In this document: positions 39,219 to 47,782 of the stretch, in pieces
Layout: each line of letters begins with the position of its first letter
Numbering within the stretch: the stretch's first letter is position 1
NCBI RefSeq assembly: GCF_003985145.1
Contig: NZ_ML133532.1
Location: forward strand, 124,001-188,000
Length of the DNA: 64,000 nucleotides
Reading direction: 5' to 3'
Source: Rhizobium anhuiense
Lineage (GTDB): Bacteria > Pseudomonadota > Alphaproteobacteria > Rhizobiales > Rhizobiaceae
Notes under the pieces: generated by a model
Seen by the model: the letters and a program-made list of their open reading frames with translations, nothing else
Database searches by the model: none
Told to the model about the DNA's origin: nothing
Made by a program: the position numbers and the translations under genes

Positions 39219-40109
39219 ATGAGCACGGTCACCGTCAATACCGGTCAGCCATCCGCTCTTGCGGAGTTCTGGCACTATTTCTCACGCAACAAGGGTGCCG
39301 TTATCGGCCTCGCTGTCTTCGTTTTCATCTTGCTGTTGGCAATTTTCGCGCCGCTGGTTTCACCACATATGCCTGACGAACAAAACCGCCAGTTGTTTCT
39401 GGCGCCACCGTTCTGGACGGCGGGCGGCAGCGCAACGTATCCGCTTGGGACCGACGCTGTCGGCCGCGACATTCTCTCGCGCTTGATCTATGGCGCACGC
39501 TTCTCGCTGTTCATCGGGGTCATCGTGGTCTCGCTTTCGGTTGTGTCAGGCGTATTGATCGGCCTCGCGGCGGGTTTTTTTCGCGGTCACGTCGACACCG
39601 TGGTCATGCGTGTGATGGATATTGTGATGGCCTTTCCGTCGCTGCTGCTTGCTCTCGTGCTAGTTGCCATCCTCGGGCCTGGTCTTACCAACGCAATGAT
39701 TGCAATTTCGATTGTAAACGTGCCGCATTTCGTGCGGCTGACTCGCGCTTCGGTCATGTCTGAACGTGAAAGAGAATATGTGATCGCCTCGCGTGTCGCG
39801 GGCGCGGGCACTTTGCGCCTGATGTTCAAGACGATCCTGCCGAACTGTCTGGGCCCGCTGATTGTCCAGGCGACGCTTGCCTTTTCGGCGGCAATCCTCG
39901 ATGCAGCCGCCCTCGGATTCCTCGGCCAAGGCGCTCAGCCGCCGACACCCGAATGGGGCACGATGCTCGCTGAAGCCCGAGAGTTTATTTCGCGTGCCTG
40001 GTGGGTCGTAACTTTCCCGGGTCTTGCCATTCTCATCACCGTTCTCGCCATCAACCTGATGGGCGACGGCCTGCGCGACGCGCTCGATCCCAAACTGAAG
40101 AGGTCGTGA
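39219..40109 (+). CDS. dppC: Dipeptide ABC transporter, permease
   Basis: 296-residue permease with TM1 about 26-48 (GAVIGLAVFVFILLLAIFAP), GTDAVGRDILSRLIYGAR near residue 83 and EAA loop VIASRVAGAGTLRLMFKTIL near 188. Stop overlaps dppD start as TGATG, so the two are translationally coupled. Confidence 0.94.
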   Translation: MSTVTVNTGQPSALAEFWHYFSRNKGAVIGLAVFVFILLLAIFAPLVSPHMPDEQNRQLFLAPPFWTAGGSATYPLGTDAVGRDILSRLIYGARFSLFIGVIVVSLSVVSGVLIGLAAGFFRGHVDTVVMRVMDIVMAFPSLLLALVLVAILGPGLTNAMIAISIVNVPHFVRLTRASVMSEREREYVIASRVAGAGTLRLMFKTILPNCLGPLIVQATLAFSAAILDAAALGFLGQGAQPPTPEWGTMLAEAREFISRAWWVVTFPGLAILITVLAINLMGDGLRDALDPKLKRS

Positions 40110-41125
40110 TGTCGCTCCTCGAGATTGAAAATCTGACTGTCGAATTCCAGACCTCTTCCGGTCTGTTCCGCGCCGTCGACGGCGTGTCGCTTGCCTGCGA
40201 CAAGGGCGAAATCCTGTCGGTCGTCGGTGAATCCGGCTCGGGCAAATCCGTTGCCATGCTGGCGCTGATGGGGCTTCTGCCCTGGACAGCGAAGATCACC
40301 GCCGACCGTCTGCAGTTCGACGGCAAGGATCTGCGCGGCATCTCCGCCCGCCAGCGCCGCAGGATCGTCGGCAAGGATATGGCGATGATCTTCCAGGAGC
40401 CGATGTCGAGCCTCAATCCGTGCTTCACGGTCGGCTTCCAGCTCGGTGAGACCCTGCGCTTTCATATGGGCCTCAACCGCAAGGAGCGCCGCCAACGCTC
40501 GATCGAGCTCTTGAATCTCGTCGGCATTCCGGCGCCGGAAGACCGCCTGTCGAACTTCCCGCATCAGATGTCCGGCGGCATGAGCCAGCGCGTCATGATC
40601 GCAATGGCGCTCGCCTGCAATCCGAAGTTGCTCATCGCCGATGAGCCGACGACCGCGCTCGACGTGACGATCCAGGCCCAGATCCTCGATCTGCTCGTTC
40701 GCCTGCAGAAGGAGCAGGGCATGGCGCTGGTGCTGATCACCCACGACATGGGTGTCGTCGCCGAAACCGCCGAGCGCGTGCAGGTGCAATATGCCGGCCA
40801 GAAGGTCGAGGAGCAGCCGGTGAGGGCGCTGTTCCGCGATCCGCATCATCCCTATACCGCAGCCCTGCTCGCGGCCCTCCCGGAACGCGCCAAAGTCGGC
40901 CAGCGCCTTCCCTCGATCGCCGGTGTCGTGCCCGGTCAGCACGGTCGCCCGACAGGCTGTCTTTTCGCGCCGCGCTGCGGCTTCGCCACGGTCGAATGCG
41001 ATCGCGGCGTCGTTCGTCAGGGGCCGGAGTTGGGCCTGGCGCTCTGCAACTATCCTTTGAAGGACGGCAAGCCGCTCGGCCATCCGGGCGTGATGGCCGT
41101 TGAAACTGCAGGAGACCTCGTATGA
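40109..41125 (+). CDS. dppD: Dipeptide ABC transporter, ATPase
   Basis: 338-residue ATPase with Walker A GESGSGKS near residue 39, signature MSGGMSQRVMIAMALACNP, Walker B LLIADEPTTALD and the oligopeptide-ATPase C-terminal CLFAPRCGFATVECD region, which in this family can hold an iron-sulfur cluster. Start is ATG 40109 (MSLLEIENLTVEF); an upstream extension overlaps dppC. Stop overlaps dppF by four bases. Confidence 0.94.
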   Translation: MSLLEIENLTVEFQTSSGLFRAVDGVSLACDKGEILSVVGESGSGKSVAMLALMGLLPWTAKITADRLQFDGKDLRGISARQRRRIVGKDMAMIFQEPMSSLNPCFTVGFQLGETLRFHMGLNRKERRQRSIELLNLVGIPAPEDRLSNFPHQMSGGMSQRVMIAMALACNPKLLIADEPTTALDVTIQAQILDLLVRLQKEQGMALVLITHDMGVVAETAERVQVQYAGQKVEEQPVRALFRDPHHPYTAALLAALPERAKVGQRLPSIAGVVPGQHGRPTGCLFAPRCGFATVECDRGVVRQGPELGLALCNYPLKDGKPLGHPGVMAVETAGDLV

Positions 41126-42075
41126 CGGATGCTGTTCTCGAGGGCAGGGATCTCGCCCGCTTCTACACCGTCAACCGTGGTTTCTTCAAAGCCGACGCCA
41201 CCGTCAAGGCGCTGAACGGCGTCAGCTTCAGCCTCCATTCCGGCAAGACGCTCGCCGTCGTCGGCGAATCCGGCTGCGGCAAGTCGACGCTCGCCCGCCT
41301 GGTCACCATGATCGAGGATCCGACGTCAGGGCAGTTGCTGATCGACGGCAAGCCCGCCAATGTCGGCGACCGCAGCCTGCGCAGCCAGGTGCAGATCGTC
41401 TTCCAGAATCCGTACGGCTCGCTCAACCCGCGCCAGAAGGTCGGCTCGATCCTCGAAGAGCCACTGAAGATCAACACCGATCTCAACGCCGCCGCCCGCC
41501 GCCGCAAGGTGGAGGAGATGATGGCGCGCGTCGGCCTGCGTTCGGAGCATTATGGCCGTTATCCCCACATGTTCTCAGGCGGCCAGCGTCAGCGCATCGC
41601 CATTGCCCGCGCCCTGATGCTGCGGCCGAAGGTGCTGGTGCTCGACGAACCGGTCTCGGCGCTCGATCTGTCGATCCAGGCGCAGGTGCTGAACCTCTTG
41701 ATGGACCTGCAGAAGGAGATGGGTCTTGCCTATCTCTTCATCTCGCATGGCCTGTCCGTCGTCCATCATATCGCCGACGAGGTGATGGTGATGTATCTCG
41801 GCCGCCCGGTCGAAACCGGTCCCGCCGCCGAGGTCTTCGCCAGGCCACGCCATCCCTATACGGCCGCCTTGCTGTCGGCCACGCCGATTGCCGATCCCGA
41901 CCGCGAGAAGAGCCGCATCCGCCTGCAGGGTGAGCTGCCGTCGCCGTTGAAGCCGCCGTCGGGCTGCCACTTCAATCCGCGCTGCTGGAAGGCGCAGGAC
42001 CATTGCCGCCAGGTTTCTCCCGAATTAAGGGGAGAGGGCGAACAACAATATGCCTGTCACTTCCCGCTCGATTGA
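41122..42075 (+). CDS. dppF: Dipeptide ABC transporter, ATPase
   Basis: 317-residue ATPase: Walker A GESGCGKST near residue 51, signature FSGGQRQRIAIARALM, Walker B VLVLDEPVSALD, and C-terminal GCHFNPRCWKAQDHC. ATG 41122 overlaps the dppD stop. Completes dppABCDF. A nine-base hairpin TTCCCGCTC/GAGCGGGAA (42061-42082) spans its stop codon. Confidence 0.94.
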   Translation: MTDAVLEGRDLARFYTVNRGFFKADATVKALNGVSFSLHSGKTLAVVGESGCGKSTLARLVTMIEDPTSGQLLIDGKPANVGDRSLRSQVQIVFQNPYGSLNPRQKVGSILEEPLKINTDLNAAARRRKVEEMMARVGLRSEHYGRYPHMFSGGQRQRIAIARALMLRPKVLVLDEPVSALDLSIQAQVLNLLMDLQKEMGLAYLFISHGLSVVHHIADEVMVMYLGRPVETGPAAEVFARPRHPYTAALLSATPIADPDREKSRIRLQGELPSPLKPPSGCHFNPRCWKAQDHCRQVSPELRGEGEQQYACHFPLD

Positions 42076-42082
42076 GCGGGAA
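42061..42082 (+). repeat. Hairpin spanning the dppF stop codon
   Basis: TTCCCGCTC (42061-42069), GATT, GAGCGGGAA (42074-42082). The TGA lies at 42073-42075 in the stem. Possibly a 3' stabiliser between dppF and gntK; no T-run. Confidence 0.55.
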
Positions 42083-42101
42083 ACATCGATTGGGAGGAAT
42101 C

Positions 42102-42638
42102 ATGTCGGAGCAGATGAACAAACCCCATGCGATCATCGTCATGGGGGTCAGCGGCTGCGGCAAATCCTCCGTCGGCGAAAAGCTCGCCGAGGCCCTGCAC
42201 CTGGCCTTCGTCGAAGGCGATGCGCTTCATCCGGCCGCCAATGTCGAAAAGATGTCGAAGGGCATTCCGCTGACGGATGAGGACCGGATGCCCTGGCTCG
42301 ACCTAATCGGCGAGGACATGCAGGCCTCGCTTGACAAGAGCGAGGGCATCATCGTCTCCTGCTCGGCGCTGAAGCGCGTCTATCGCGACCGGCTGCGGGC
42401 GGCTGTCGGCGGCAATCTGTTCTTCGTCTATCTCGAAGGCTCCAAGGCGCTGCTGACGAAGCGGATGGGCGAGCGCAAGGGCCATTTCATGCCGGTCTCG
42501 CTGCTCGAAAGCCAGCTGGCGACGCTTGAGGTGCCCACGGGCGAGCCGGGCGTCGTCACCGTCGATATCGACGACACGGTGGACGGCATCGCGGCGACCG
42601 CTCTCAAAGGTCTCGCTGCTCTCGGCATCACGGCTTGA
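42102..42638 (+). CDS. gntK: Gluconokinase
   Basis: 178-residue kinase that phosphorylates gluconate to 6-phosphogluconate, feeding the Entner-Doudoroff route encoded at the left of this window. Walker A VMGVSGCGKSSVG near residue 13, FVEGDALHPAANVEKM near 37 and SCSALKRVYRDRLR near 85 are diagnostic of GntK. ATG at 42102 has a GGGAGGAAT ribosome site; an upstream extension overlaps dppF. It follows dppF by 26 bases and may read from the same transcript. Its 3' end overlaps a convergent oxidoreductase by 11 bases. Confidence 0.94.
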   Translation: MSEQMNKPHAIIVMGVSGCGKSSVGEKLAEALHLAFVEGDALHPAANVEKMSKGIPLTDEDRMPWLDLIGEDMQASLDKSEGIIVSCSALKRVYRDRLRAAVGGNLFFVYLEGSKALLTKRMGERKGHFMPVSLLESQLATLEVPTGEPGVVTVDIDDTVDGIAATALKGLAALGITA

Positions 42639-43875
42639 AACGCTGCGGCGAATAGGCCGCAATATCGATGAACGGCGTCTCGCCGGTGATGAGTTCGGCA
42701 AGCACGCGGCCCGTCACCGGCCCGAGCGTCAGCCCGTGATGGGCATGGCCGAAGGCAAACCACAGCCCCTGATGGCGCGGCGCCTTGCCGATAACCGGCA
42801 TCATATCGGGCGTGCAGGGGCGAGCACCCATCCAAGGCTCGGGATCGAGCCGCCTGCCGAGCGGGAAGATGGTGCGCGCGACGGCTTCGGCACGGTCGAG
42901 CTGGACCGGCGTCTTCGGCGCGTCGAGCGTTGCAAACTCCGCCCCGGTCGTCAGGCGGATGCCGCGGTTCATCGGCGCCAGCAAGTAGCCGCGTTCGGCA
43001 TCGAGCATCCAGTTGTTGAGCACGGCATCGCCCTCGGCGGCATAATGCATGTGATAGCCGCGTTTGACCCCGAGTGGGAGGGAATAGCCGAGCCGGCGCG
43101 TCGCAACGGCCGCCCAGGGGCCGAGCGCTATGACGGCATCCTCGGCTTCGAGCGGACCCTCTGTCGTCATGATCTTCCAGCCGGAGCCGAACGGACCGAG
43201 CGAGGCGGCATCCCCGGTGACGAAACGGCCGCCGAGGCTTTCGAAATAGTGGCGATAGGCCGATGTCAGCGCATGCGGGTCGAGCACCGACCAGGGGTCG
43301 CGCCAGCGGATAGCACCGGCGAAATCGCCGGAAAGATCAGGTTCCATGCGGGCGATATCGGCCGGAGCCAGGCTGTCGTACTCCACCCCGAATTCATTCT
43401 GCCAAAGTGCTGCCTCCGCAAGAGCCGCGTCGCGCTTGGCCTGCGTGCGGAAAAGCTTGATCCAGCCATCCTTGCGGATCAACGCTTCAGCCTGCGACGC
43501 TTCGATCAGGTCCTTGTGTTCGGCAATCGAATTTTCGATCAGCGGCGCATAGGCCCGGGTGATGAGCGCGTGGCGGCGCGCATTGGAGTTCCACCAGTAG
43601 CGGGCGAGAAAGGCGATCTGGCTCGGCAGCGTGCGCAGGTGATAATGCGCATCGATGCGGTTATTCAGCGCATAACGCAGCAAAAGCCCGAGCTGCTGGG
43701 GAAAGCCGTAAGGCGCGACACCTTCGCGCTGGATCAGGCCGGCATTGCCGAAGGAGGTTTCGTTGCCCGGATCCTTGCGGTCGATCAGCGTCACCTGCCG
43801 GCCGCGCCGCTGAAGATGGATGGCCGTGGAAACCCCGACGATGCCGGCGCCGAGCACGATTGCGTTCTTCGTCAT
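42628..43875 (-). CDS. DadA-like FAD-dependent oxidoreductase
   Basis: 415-residue DAO-family flavoprotein with N-terminal NAIVLGAGIVGVSTAIHLQR, the ETSFGNAGLI segment typical of D-amino acid dehydrogenases, and the C-terminal GHAHHGLTLGPVTGRVLAEL. Probably oxidises D-amino acids at the inner membrane face. The related protein at 3404 is more PuuB-like. Substrate unproven. ATG at 43875; convergent 11-base overlap with gntK. Confidence 0.82.
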   Translation of the reverse strand: MTKNAIVLGAGIVGVSTAIHLQRRGRQVTLIDRKDPGNETSFGNAGLIQREGVAPYGFPQQLGLLLRYALNNRIDAHYHLRTLPSQIAFLARYWWNSNARRHALITRAYAPLIENSIAEHKDLIEASQAEALIRKDGWIKLFRTQAKRDAALAEAALWQNEFGVEYDSLAPADIARMEPDLSGDFAGAIRWRDPWSVLDPHALTSAYRHYFESLGGRFVTGDAASLGPFGSGWKIMTTEGPLEAEDAVIALGPWAAVATRRLGYSLPLGVKRGYHMHYAAEGDAVLNNWMLDAERGYLLAPMNRGIRLTTGAEFATLDAPKTPVQLDRAEAVARTIFPLGRRLDPEPWMGARPCTPDMMPVIGKAPRHQGLWFAFGHAHHGLTLGPVTGRVLAELITGETPFIDIAAYSPQRFKP

Positions 43876-43950
43876 TTCCCCTGCATTCCGCTTTGTTTAT
43901 CGGGGTGAAAATGCCCGTGCCGATGATGCGGCGCAAACGAAAAATCGCAT

Positions 43951-44454
43951 TCATTTCAAAATCATTGCGCTTTTCAGTGCGGCATTTTCAGCCTTCACGC
44001 GGACATGGAGGATAAGCGCGTTGAGCAGCGAAAAGACGATCGCGTAAAACGGCAGGTCGAAGGCGAGGGGAAGGACGGCGATCTCGCCGACGACGATCGC
44101 ATAGTTCGGATGGCTGAGGAAGCGATAGGGCCCGGATCGGACGAGCGGTGCGCCGGGCAGGATGATGATGCGCGTCGTCCAGCGGCCCTTCAGCGTCGCC
44201 AGCACCCAGAGCCGCAGCACCTGCAGCCCCATGAACACGACAAACCAGAAGAACTCGACCGGCCTGCCCAGTGCGAGCAGCCACAGGCCGATGATCCAGC
44301 CGGCATGCAGCGCCACCATGGCGGGATAGTGCTCTGCTGCCACCTCTCTGGCGCCTCTGGCGAGAAGGGCGGCGGTGTTGCGCCGGGCGAGCACGAGCTC
44401 GCCTAGCCGCTGCAGCGTCACGAAGGCCAGAAGCGCGATCGATGGCCACATCAT
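43951..44454 (-). CDS. ICMT-like membrane methyltransferase
   Basis: 167-residue integral membrane protein of the isoprenylcysteine carboxyl methyltransferase family, with four to five helices and the family motif GPYRFLSHPNYAIVVGE near residue 108. In Bacillus (BpsB) and Streptomyces (SrsB) such proteins O-methylate products of a neighbouring type III polyketide synthase. Here the ATG overlaps the stop of exactly such a gene by four bases, so the same function is likely. True protein prenylcysteine methylation is not expected in a bacterium. Confidence 0.8.
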   Translation of the reverse strand: MMWPSIALLAFVTLQRLGELVLARRNTAALLARGAREVAAEHYPAMVALHAGWIIGLWLLALGRPVEFFWFVVFMGLQVLRLWVLATLKGRWTTRIIILPGAPLVRSGPYRFLSHPNYAIVVGEIAVLPLAFDLPFYAIVFSLLNALILHVRVKAENAALKSAMILK

Positions 44455-45503
44455 GCCACCCTCCGCAGCGTCACGCAGCTCGCCGAAAAGCCCGGCCCCA
44501 TGGCGATCATCGCGGCACGCTCCGGCAATCCGGCGCGGATCGCCCGTTCCAGCACGAACAGGATGGTGGGCGACGACATGTTGCCGTATTCGGCAAGCAC
44601 GGCGCGCTCGTGATCGAGCGTGCCCGGCGCCATCGACAGCGCGCTTTCCATCGCGGCCAGCACCTTCATGCCGCCGGGATGACAGATGAAGCGGCCGATA
44701 TCCTCCGGCCTCAGCCCGTTGCGCGCCAGAATGGCCGTCACTGCCGGCCCGAGCTCTCTCTCGGCAAAGGGCGGCAGCGATTGCGCCAGCACGATGCCGA
44801 AGCCGCCATCGTCGATCTTCCAGCCCATGATATCGAGCGTGTCGGGAAAGAGATGTTCGCCTGTTGATTCCACTTCCGCCAGCCCGTCTCCGCCCGCACG
44901 CAGCACGCAGGCGGCCGCGCCGTCGCCGAAAAGCGCTGTCGCGATGATGTTCGGCCGCGTCAGCTCGTCCAGCCGGAAGGCCAGCGTGCAGAGCTCGATC
45001 GAGACGAATAGCACGACGGCACCCGGCCGGCTTTGTGCCAGCCGCGAGGCGATCGCAAAGCCGGACACGCCGGCCGCACAGCCGAGCCCGAAGACCGGCA
45101 CGCGCTCGATATCGGCCCTGAAACCCATTCTGCGGGCAAGCTGCGCATCGAGGCTCGGCGTCGTAAAACCGGTGGAGGACACGGTCACGACACAGTCGAC
45201 ATCCCCGGCCTCAAGCCCTGCCTGGCGAAGAGCCGAGCTGGCAGCCTCGACGAAAAGCCCGCCCGCCACCTCTGCATAGGCCTGCATCCGGTCCTGCCAG
45301 CCATGCGGCTCGTCGAACCAGGCAAGCGGCCGCGCCGCATGGCGCTTTACGATGCCGGCGCTATCGAAGACGCGGGCAAGATGGCGGAAATCCTCGAAAC
45401 GGTCGGCAAACAGCCGGGCCGAGGCTTCGACCGCCTGTTTTTGCAGAATGACATGTTCGGGTGCGGCGACGGCGAGGCTGACGAGTTTCACGGTATCGGT
45501 CAC
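44451..45503 (-). CDS. Type III polyketide synthase (chalcone-synthase fold)
   Basis: 350-residue thiolase-fold enzyme extending acyl-CoA with malonyl-CoA to make alkylpyrones or alkylresorcinols. The Cys-His-Asn triad is complete: Cys142 in FGLGCAAGVSG, His275 in ICHPGGMKVL, Asn308 in EYGNMSSPTILF; phosphopantetheine-site GDGAAACVL is near residue 193. Starts at GTG 45503 with an AAGGAG ribosome site. Translationally coupled to the ICMT-like methyltransferase, giving a two-gene BpsAB-like operon. Starter unit and product unknown; a fatty acyl chain is the best guess. Confidence 0.9.
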   Translation of the reverse strand: MTDTVKLVSLAVAAPEHVILQKQAVEASARLFADRFEDFRHLARVFDSAGIVKRHAARPLAWFDEPHGWQDRMQAYAEVAGGLFVEAASSALRQAGLEAGDVDCVVTVSSTGFTTPSLDAQLARRMGFRADIERVPVFGLGCAAGVSGFAIASRLAQSRPGAVVLFVSIELCTLAFRLDELTRPNIIATALFGDGAAACVLRAGGDGLAEVESTGEHLFPDTLDIMGWKIDDGGFGIVLAQSLPPFAERELGPAVTAILARNGLRPEDIGRFICHPGGMKVLAAMESALSMAPGTLDHERAVLAEYGNMSSPTILFVLERAIRAGLPERAAMIAMGPGFSASCVTLRRVA

Positions 45504-45671
45504 GGAATTCTCCTTGTCGTTCCCGGCGGAACGGAAAACACGCGGCCCGACGATTTATTCGGCCTCGTCGGCTTCACGAAGCAGTGATGGAGAAAATGGA
45601 GACGTCGGCGAATAAAGCCAGATGCAGCGGTGTTCTCTCCTCGCAACGTCACTTCTAGAGGAATTTCCCCC

Positions 45672-46208
45672 ATGACGATCATGACAGCCCGTATCGCTTC
45701 CATCCTTGTCGGCGGCTGCCTTGCCGCTTCTGTTCTCTCCGGTCCGGTCTTTGCCGTCGGCGATGACAGCAGCACCACGCCCACCTGCAAGAAGGGCGAG
45801 ATCTACGACCAGAAGGCCAAGAAATGCGTCAAGCAGCAGAGCGCCAACGTCTCCGACGAGAACCGTGCCGACTATGCCTATTCGCTGGCCAAGGCCGGCC
45901 GCTATGAGGAGGCGCTTGCCGTTCTCGACACGGTCAAGGATCAGAACACGGCCGAAGTGCTGAATTATCGCGGTTATGCCACCCGCAAGCTCGGCCGCAC
46001 CGACGAAGGCATCTCCTATTACCTGCAGTCGGTGAAGATGGACCCGCAATATGCCAAGGTCCGCGAATATCTCGGCGAAGCCTATGTCATCAAGGGCCAG
46101 CTCGATCTCGCCAAGGAGCAGTTGAAGTCAATCAAGGCGATCTGCGGCACCACTTGCGAGGAATATCAGGATCTGAACGCCGCAATCCTCAACCCCTCGA
46201 AGATCTGA
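45672..46208 (+). CDS. Exported tetratricopeptide-repeat protein
   Basis: 178 residues. Signal peptide about 1-27 (MTIMTARIASILVGGCLAAS, cleaved near VFA-VG); a short Cys-pair segment TCKKGEIYDQKAKKC; then about three TPR units (YAYSLAKAGRYEEALAVLDT, LNYRGYATRKLGRTDEGISY, REYLGEAYVIKGQLDLAKEQ) and a C-terminal Cys pair AICGTTCEEY. Periplasmic scaffold by inference. ATG at 45672 chosen because the signal peptide starts there. Lies 48 bases before an ECF sigma gene and may share its transcript. Confidence 0.8.
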   Translation: MTIMTARIASILVGGCLAASVLSGPVFAVGDDSSTTPTCKKGEIYDQKAKKCVKQQSANVSDENRADYAYSLAKAGRYEEALAVLDTVKDQNTAEVLNYRGYATRKLGRTDEGISYYLQSVKMDPQYAKVREYLGEAYVIKGQLDLAKEQLKSIKAICGTTCEEYQDLNAAILNPSKI

Positions 46209-46255
46209 TTGGGAAGCCACGGGCAGGAAGATGGAAGCACGGAAGGGATGTAAGA

Positions 46256-46861
46256 ATGTCGGTCGCGCGCACCCACTTTCCTGCCTATAGTCGCGCGAGA
46301 ATGGAATCGCCGGTTCATCCGGCGGTTCCGAAAGATGTTGGATCGGCGGAGGCGGCCATCGCGAGTGAAGCGGATATCAGGAGCGGCCTGACGGAAAATC
46401 TGGCAAGGCTCTGGCGTTATGGTCTCGTTCTCTCGCATCAGCGCGATGTCGCAGACGACCTGGTGCAGGCGACCTGCCTTCGCGCACTGGAGCGCGCCGA
46501 CCAGTTCATCCCCGGCACGCGGCTTGACCGCTGGCTGTTTTCGATCCTGCATTCGATCTGGCTGAACGAGATCCGCTCTCGCCGGGTGCGTCAGGGCCAG
46601 GGTTTCGTCGATGCCGGGGAGACGCTGACCTTCGACGGCGCCCACGACACCGAAACGCATGTGATGGCGGGTCAGGTGTTGAGACAGGTGAACGCACTGC
46701 CCGAGGCGCAGCGGACGGTGGTTTTCCTCGCTTATGTGGAAGGACTTTCCTATCGCGAGGTTGCAGGCATATTGGATATCCCGATCGGAACCGTGATGAG
46801 CCGGCTGGCGGCCGCCCGCGCCAAGCTCTCCGGCGCCGGATCGGAAGGGGGACGGCAATGA
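46256..46861 (+). CDS. ECF-type RNA polymerase sigma factor
   Basis: 201-residue sigma-70 family protein with region 2 (RDVADDLVQATCLRALERAD, RLDRWLFSILHSIWLNEIRS) and region 4 (LPEAQRTVVFLAYVEGLSYR, IPIGTVMSRLAAARAKL), lacking regions 1 and 3. ATG at 46256 follows GGAAGGG; ATG 46301 is a shorter option. Its stop overlaps the anti-sigma gene by four bases. It probably drives a small envelope-stress regulon including itself. It is not the general stress factor EcfG, since no PhyR/NepR partner is near. Confidence 0.88.
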   Translation: MSVARTHFPAYSRARMESPVHPAVPKDVGSAEAAIASEADIRSGLTENLARLWRYGLVLSHQRDVADDLVQATCLRALERADQFIPGTRLDRWLFSILHSIWLNEIRSRRVRQGQGFVDAGETLTFDGAHDTETHVMAGQVLRQVNALPEAQRTVVFLAYVEGLSYREVAGILDIPIGTVMSRLAAARAKLSGAGSEGGRQ

Positions 46862-47661
46862 ACACCAAACACACCATTCCCTCCGACGAGGACCTGACCG
46901 CCTTCATCGACGGCGAACTGACGGCCGAAGAGGCTGCGCGCATCGAAGCCCTCGTCAGCGAAGATGAACACATCGCCGAACGGCTGGAATTCCTGGCGCG
47001 CGCCAGCCTGCCGTTCAAGCAAGCCTTCGCCCCGCTGCTCGCCGAAGCCCCGCGTCAGAAGCTGGAGACGATGCTCGCCGCCATCCCGGCGCAGCAGCGC
47101 GCAAAATCCGCTTCTGCACTGACATTCGACAGCCGTCGCCGGTTCCTCGGCGCGCTCGCCGCCTCGCTCATTGCCGGCATCGCGATCGACCGCGCGGTCA
47201 TCGGCATCGGCGCACGCCTTTCGGCAAAGGACGAAAACAGCGAATGGCGCAGCGTGGTCGCCGACTATATCTCGCTCTATACCCCGGAAACCCTGGCCGG
47301 CCCGGTGCCTGCCCGGGAGGCCCAGGCCGCCCAGCTCGGCCCGCTTGATGAGAAACTCGGCCTCTCGCTCTCCCCCGAAGCCGTCGCGCTTCCGGGCATC
47401 GATTTCAAGCGCGCGCTGCTCTTGCAATATGACGGCAAACCGCTCGCCCAGGTCGCCTATCTCGACCCTGAAACCGGCCCAATGGCGCTGTGTATCGTCA
47501 CGTCGAATGCCGGGCCCAAGGCGCCGGATCTCGAAAGCCGCAAGGGGATGAATGTGATCTATTGGTCGAATGCGACGCACGCCTTCATGCTGATCGGCCG
47601 CATTTCGGCCGACCGCATGAAGGAATTGGGAGAGGACGTCAGGAGGAGACTTTCAGCCTGA
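46858..47661 (+). CDS. Membrane anti-sigma factor with a twin-arginine-like anchor
   Basis: 267 residues. The N-terminal anti-sigma region (DEDLTAFIDGELTAEEAARI) lacks the zinc-binding His-Cys-Cys pattern. One membrane segment follows at about 96-116 and is preceded by SRRRFLGA at 92-99, close to a Tat consensus. The C-terminal 150 residues are periplasmic, ending with FMLIGRISADRMKELGEDVR. The four-base overlap (ATGA) with the sigma gene supports the pairing. Confidence 0.82.
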   Translation: MNTKHTIPSDEDLTAFIDGELTAEEAARIEALVSEDEHIAERLEFLARASLPFKQAFAPLLAEAPRQKLETMLAAIPAQQRAKSASALTFDSRRRFLGALAASLIAGIAIDRAVIGIGARLSAKDENSEWRSVVADYISLYTPETLAGPVPAREAQAAQLGPLDEKLGLSLSPEAVALPGIDFKRALLLQYDGKPLAQVAYLDPETGPMALCIVTSNAGPKAPDLESRKGMNVIYWSNATHAFMLIGRISADRMKELGEDVRRRLSA

Positions 47662-47665
47662 CTGT

Positions 47666-47706
47666 TAAAGAGCGTCGCAATTTTTCAGATTCGCTCTTTA
47701 GCTTTT
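47666..47706 (+). terminator. Putative terminator after the anti-sigma gene
   Basis: TAAAGAGCG (47666-47674) and CGCTCTTTA (47692-47700), 17-base loop, followed by GCTTTTTG. Large loop makes it moderate evidence; it also resembles the AGAGCG ends of rhizobial repeats. Confidence 0.45.
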
Positions 47707-47782
47707 TGTTTTCCGCATTCCGTTATCGCAAGGCCGCCCTGCACTCTCGCGCGGCATGCCTATTTCACCGGACCGCAGCTAT

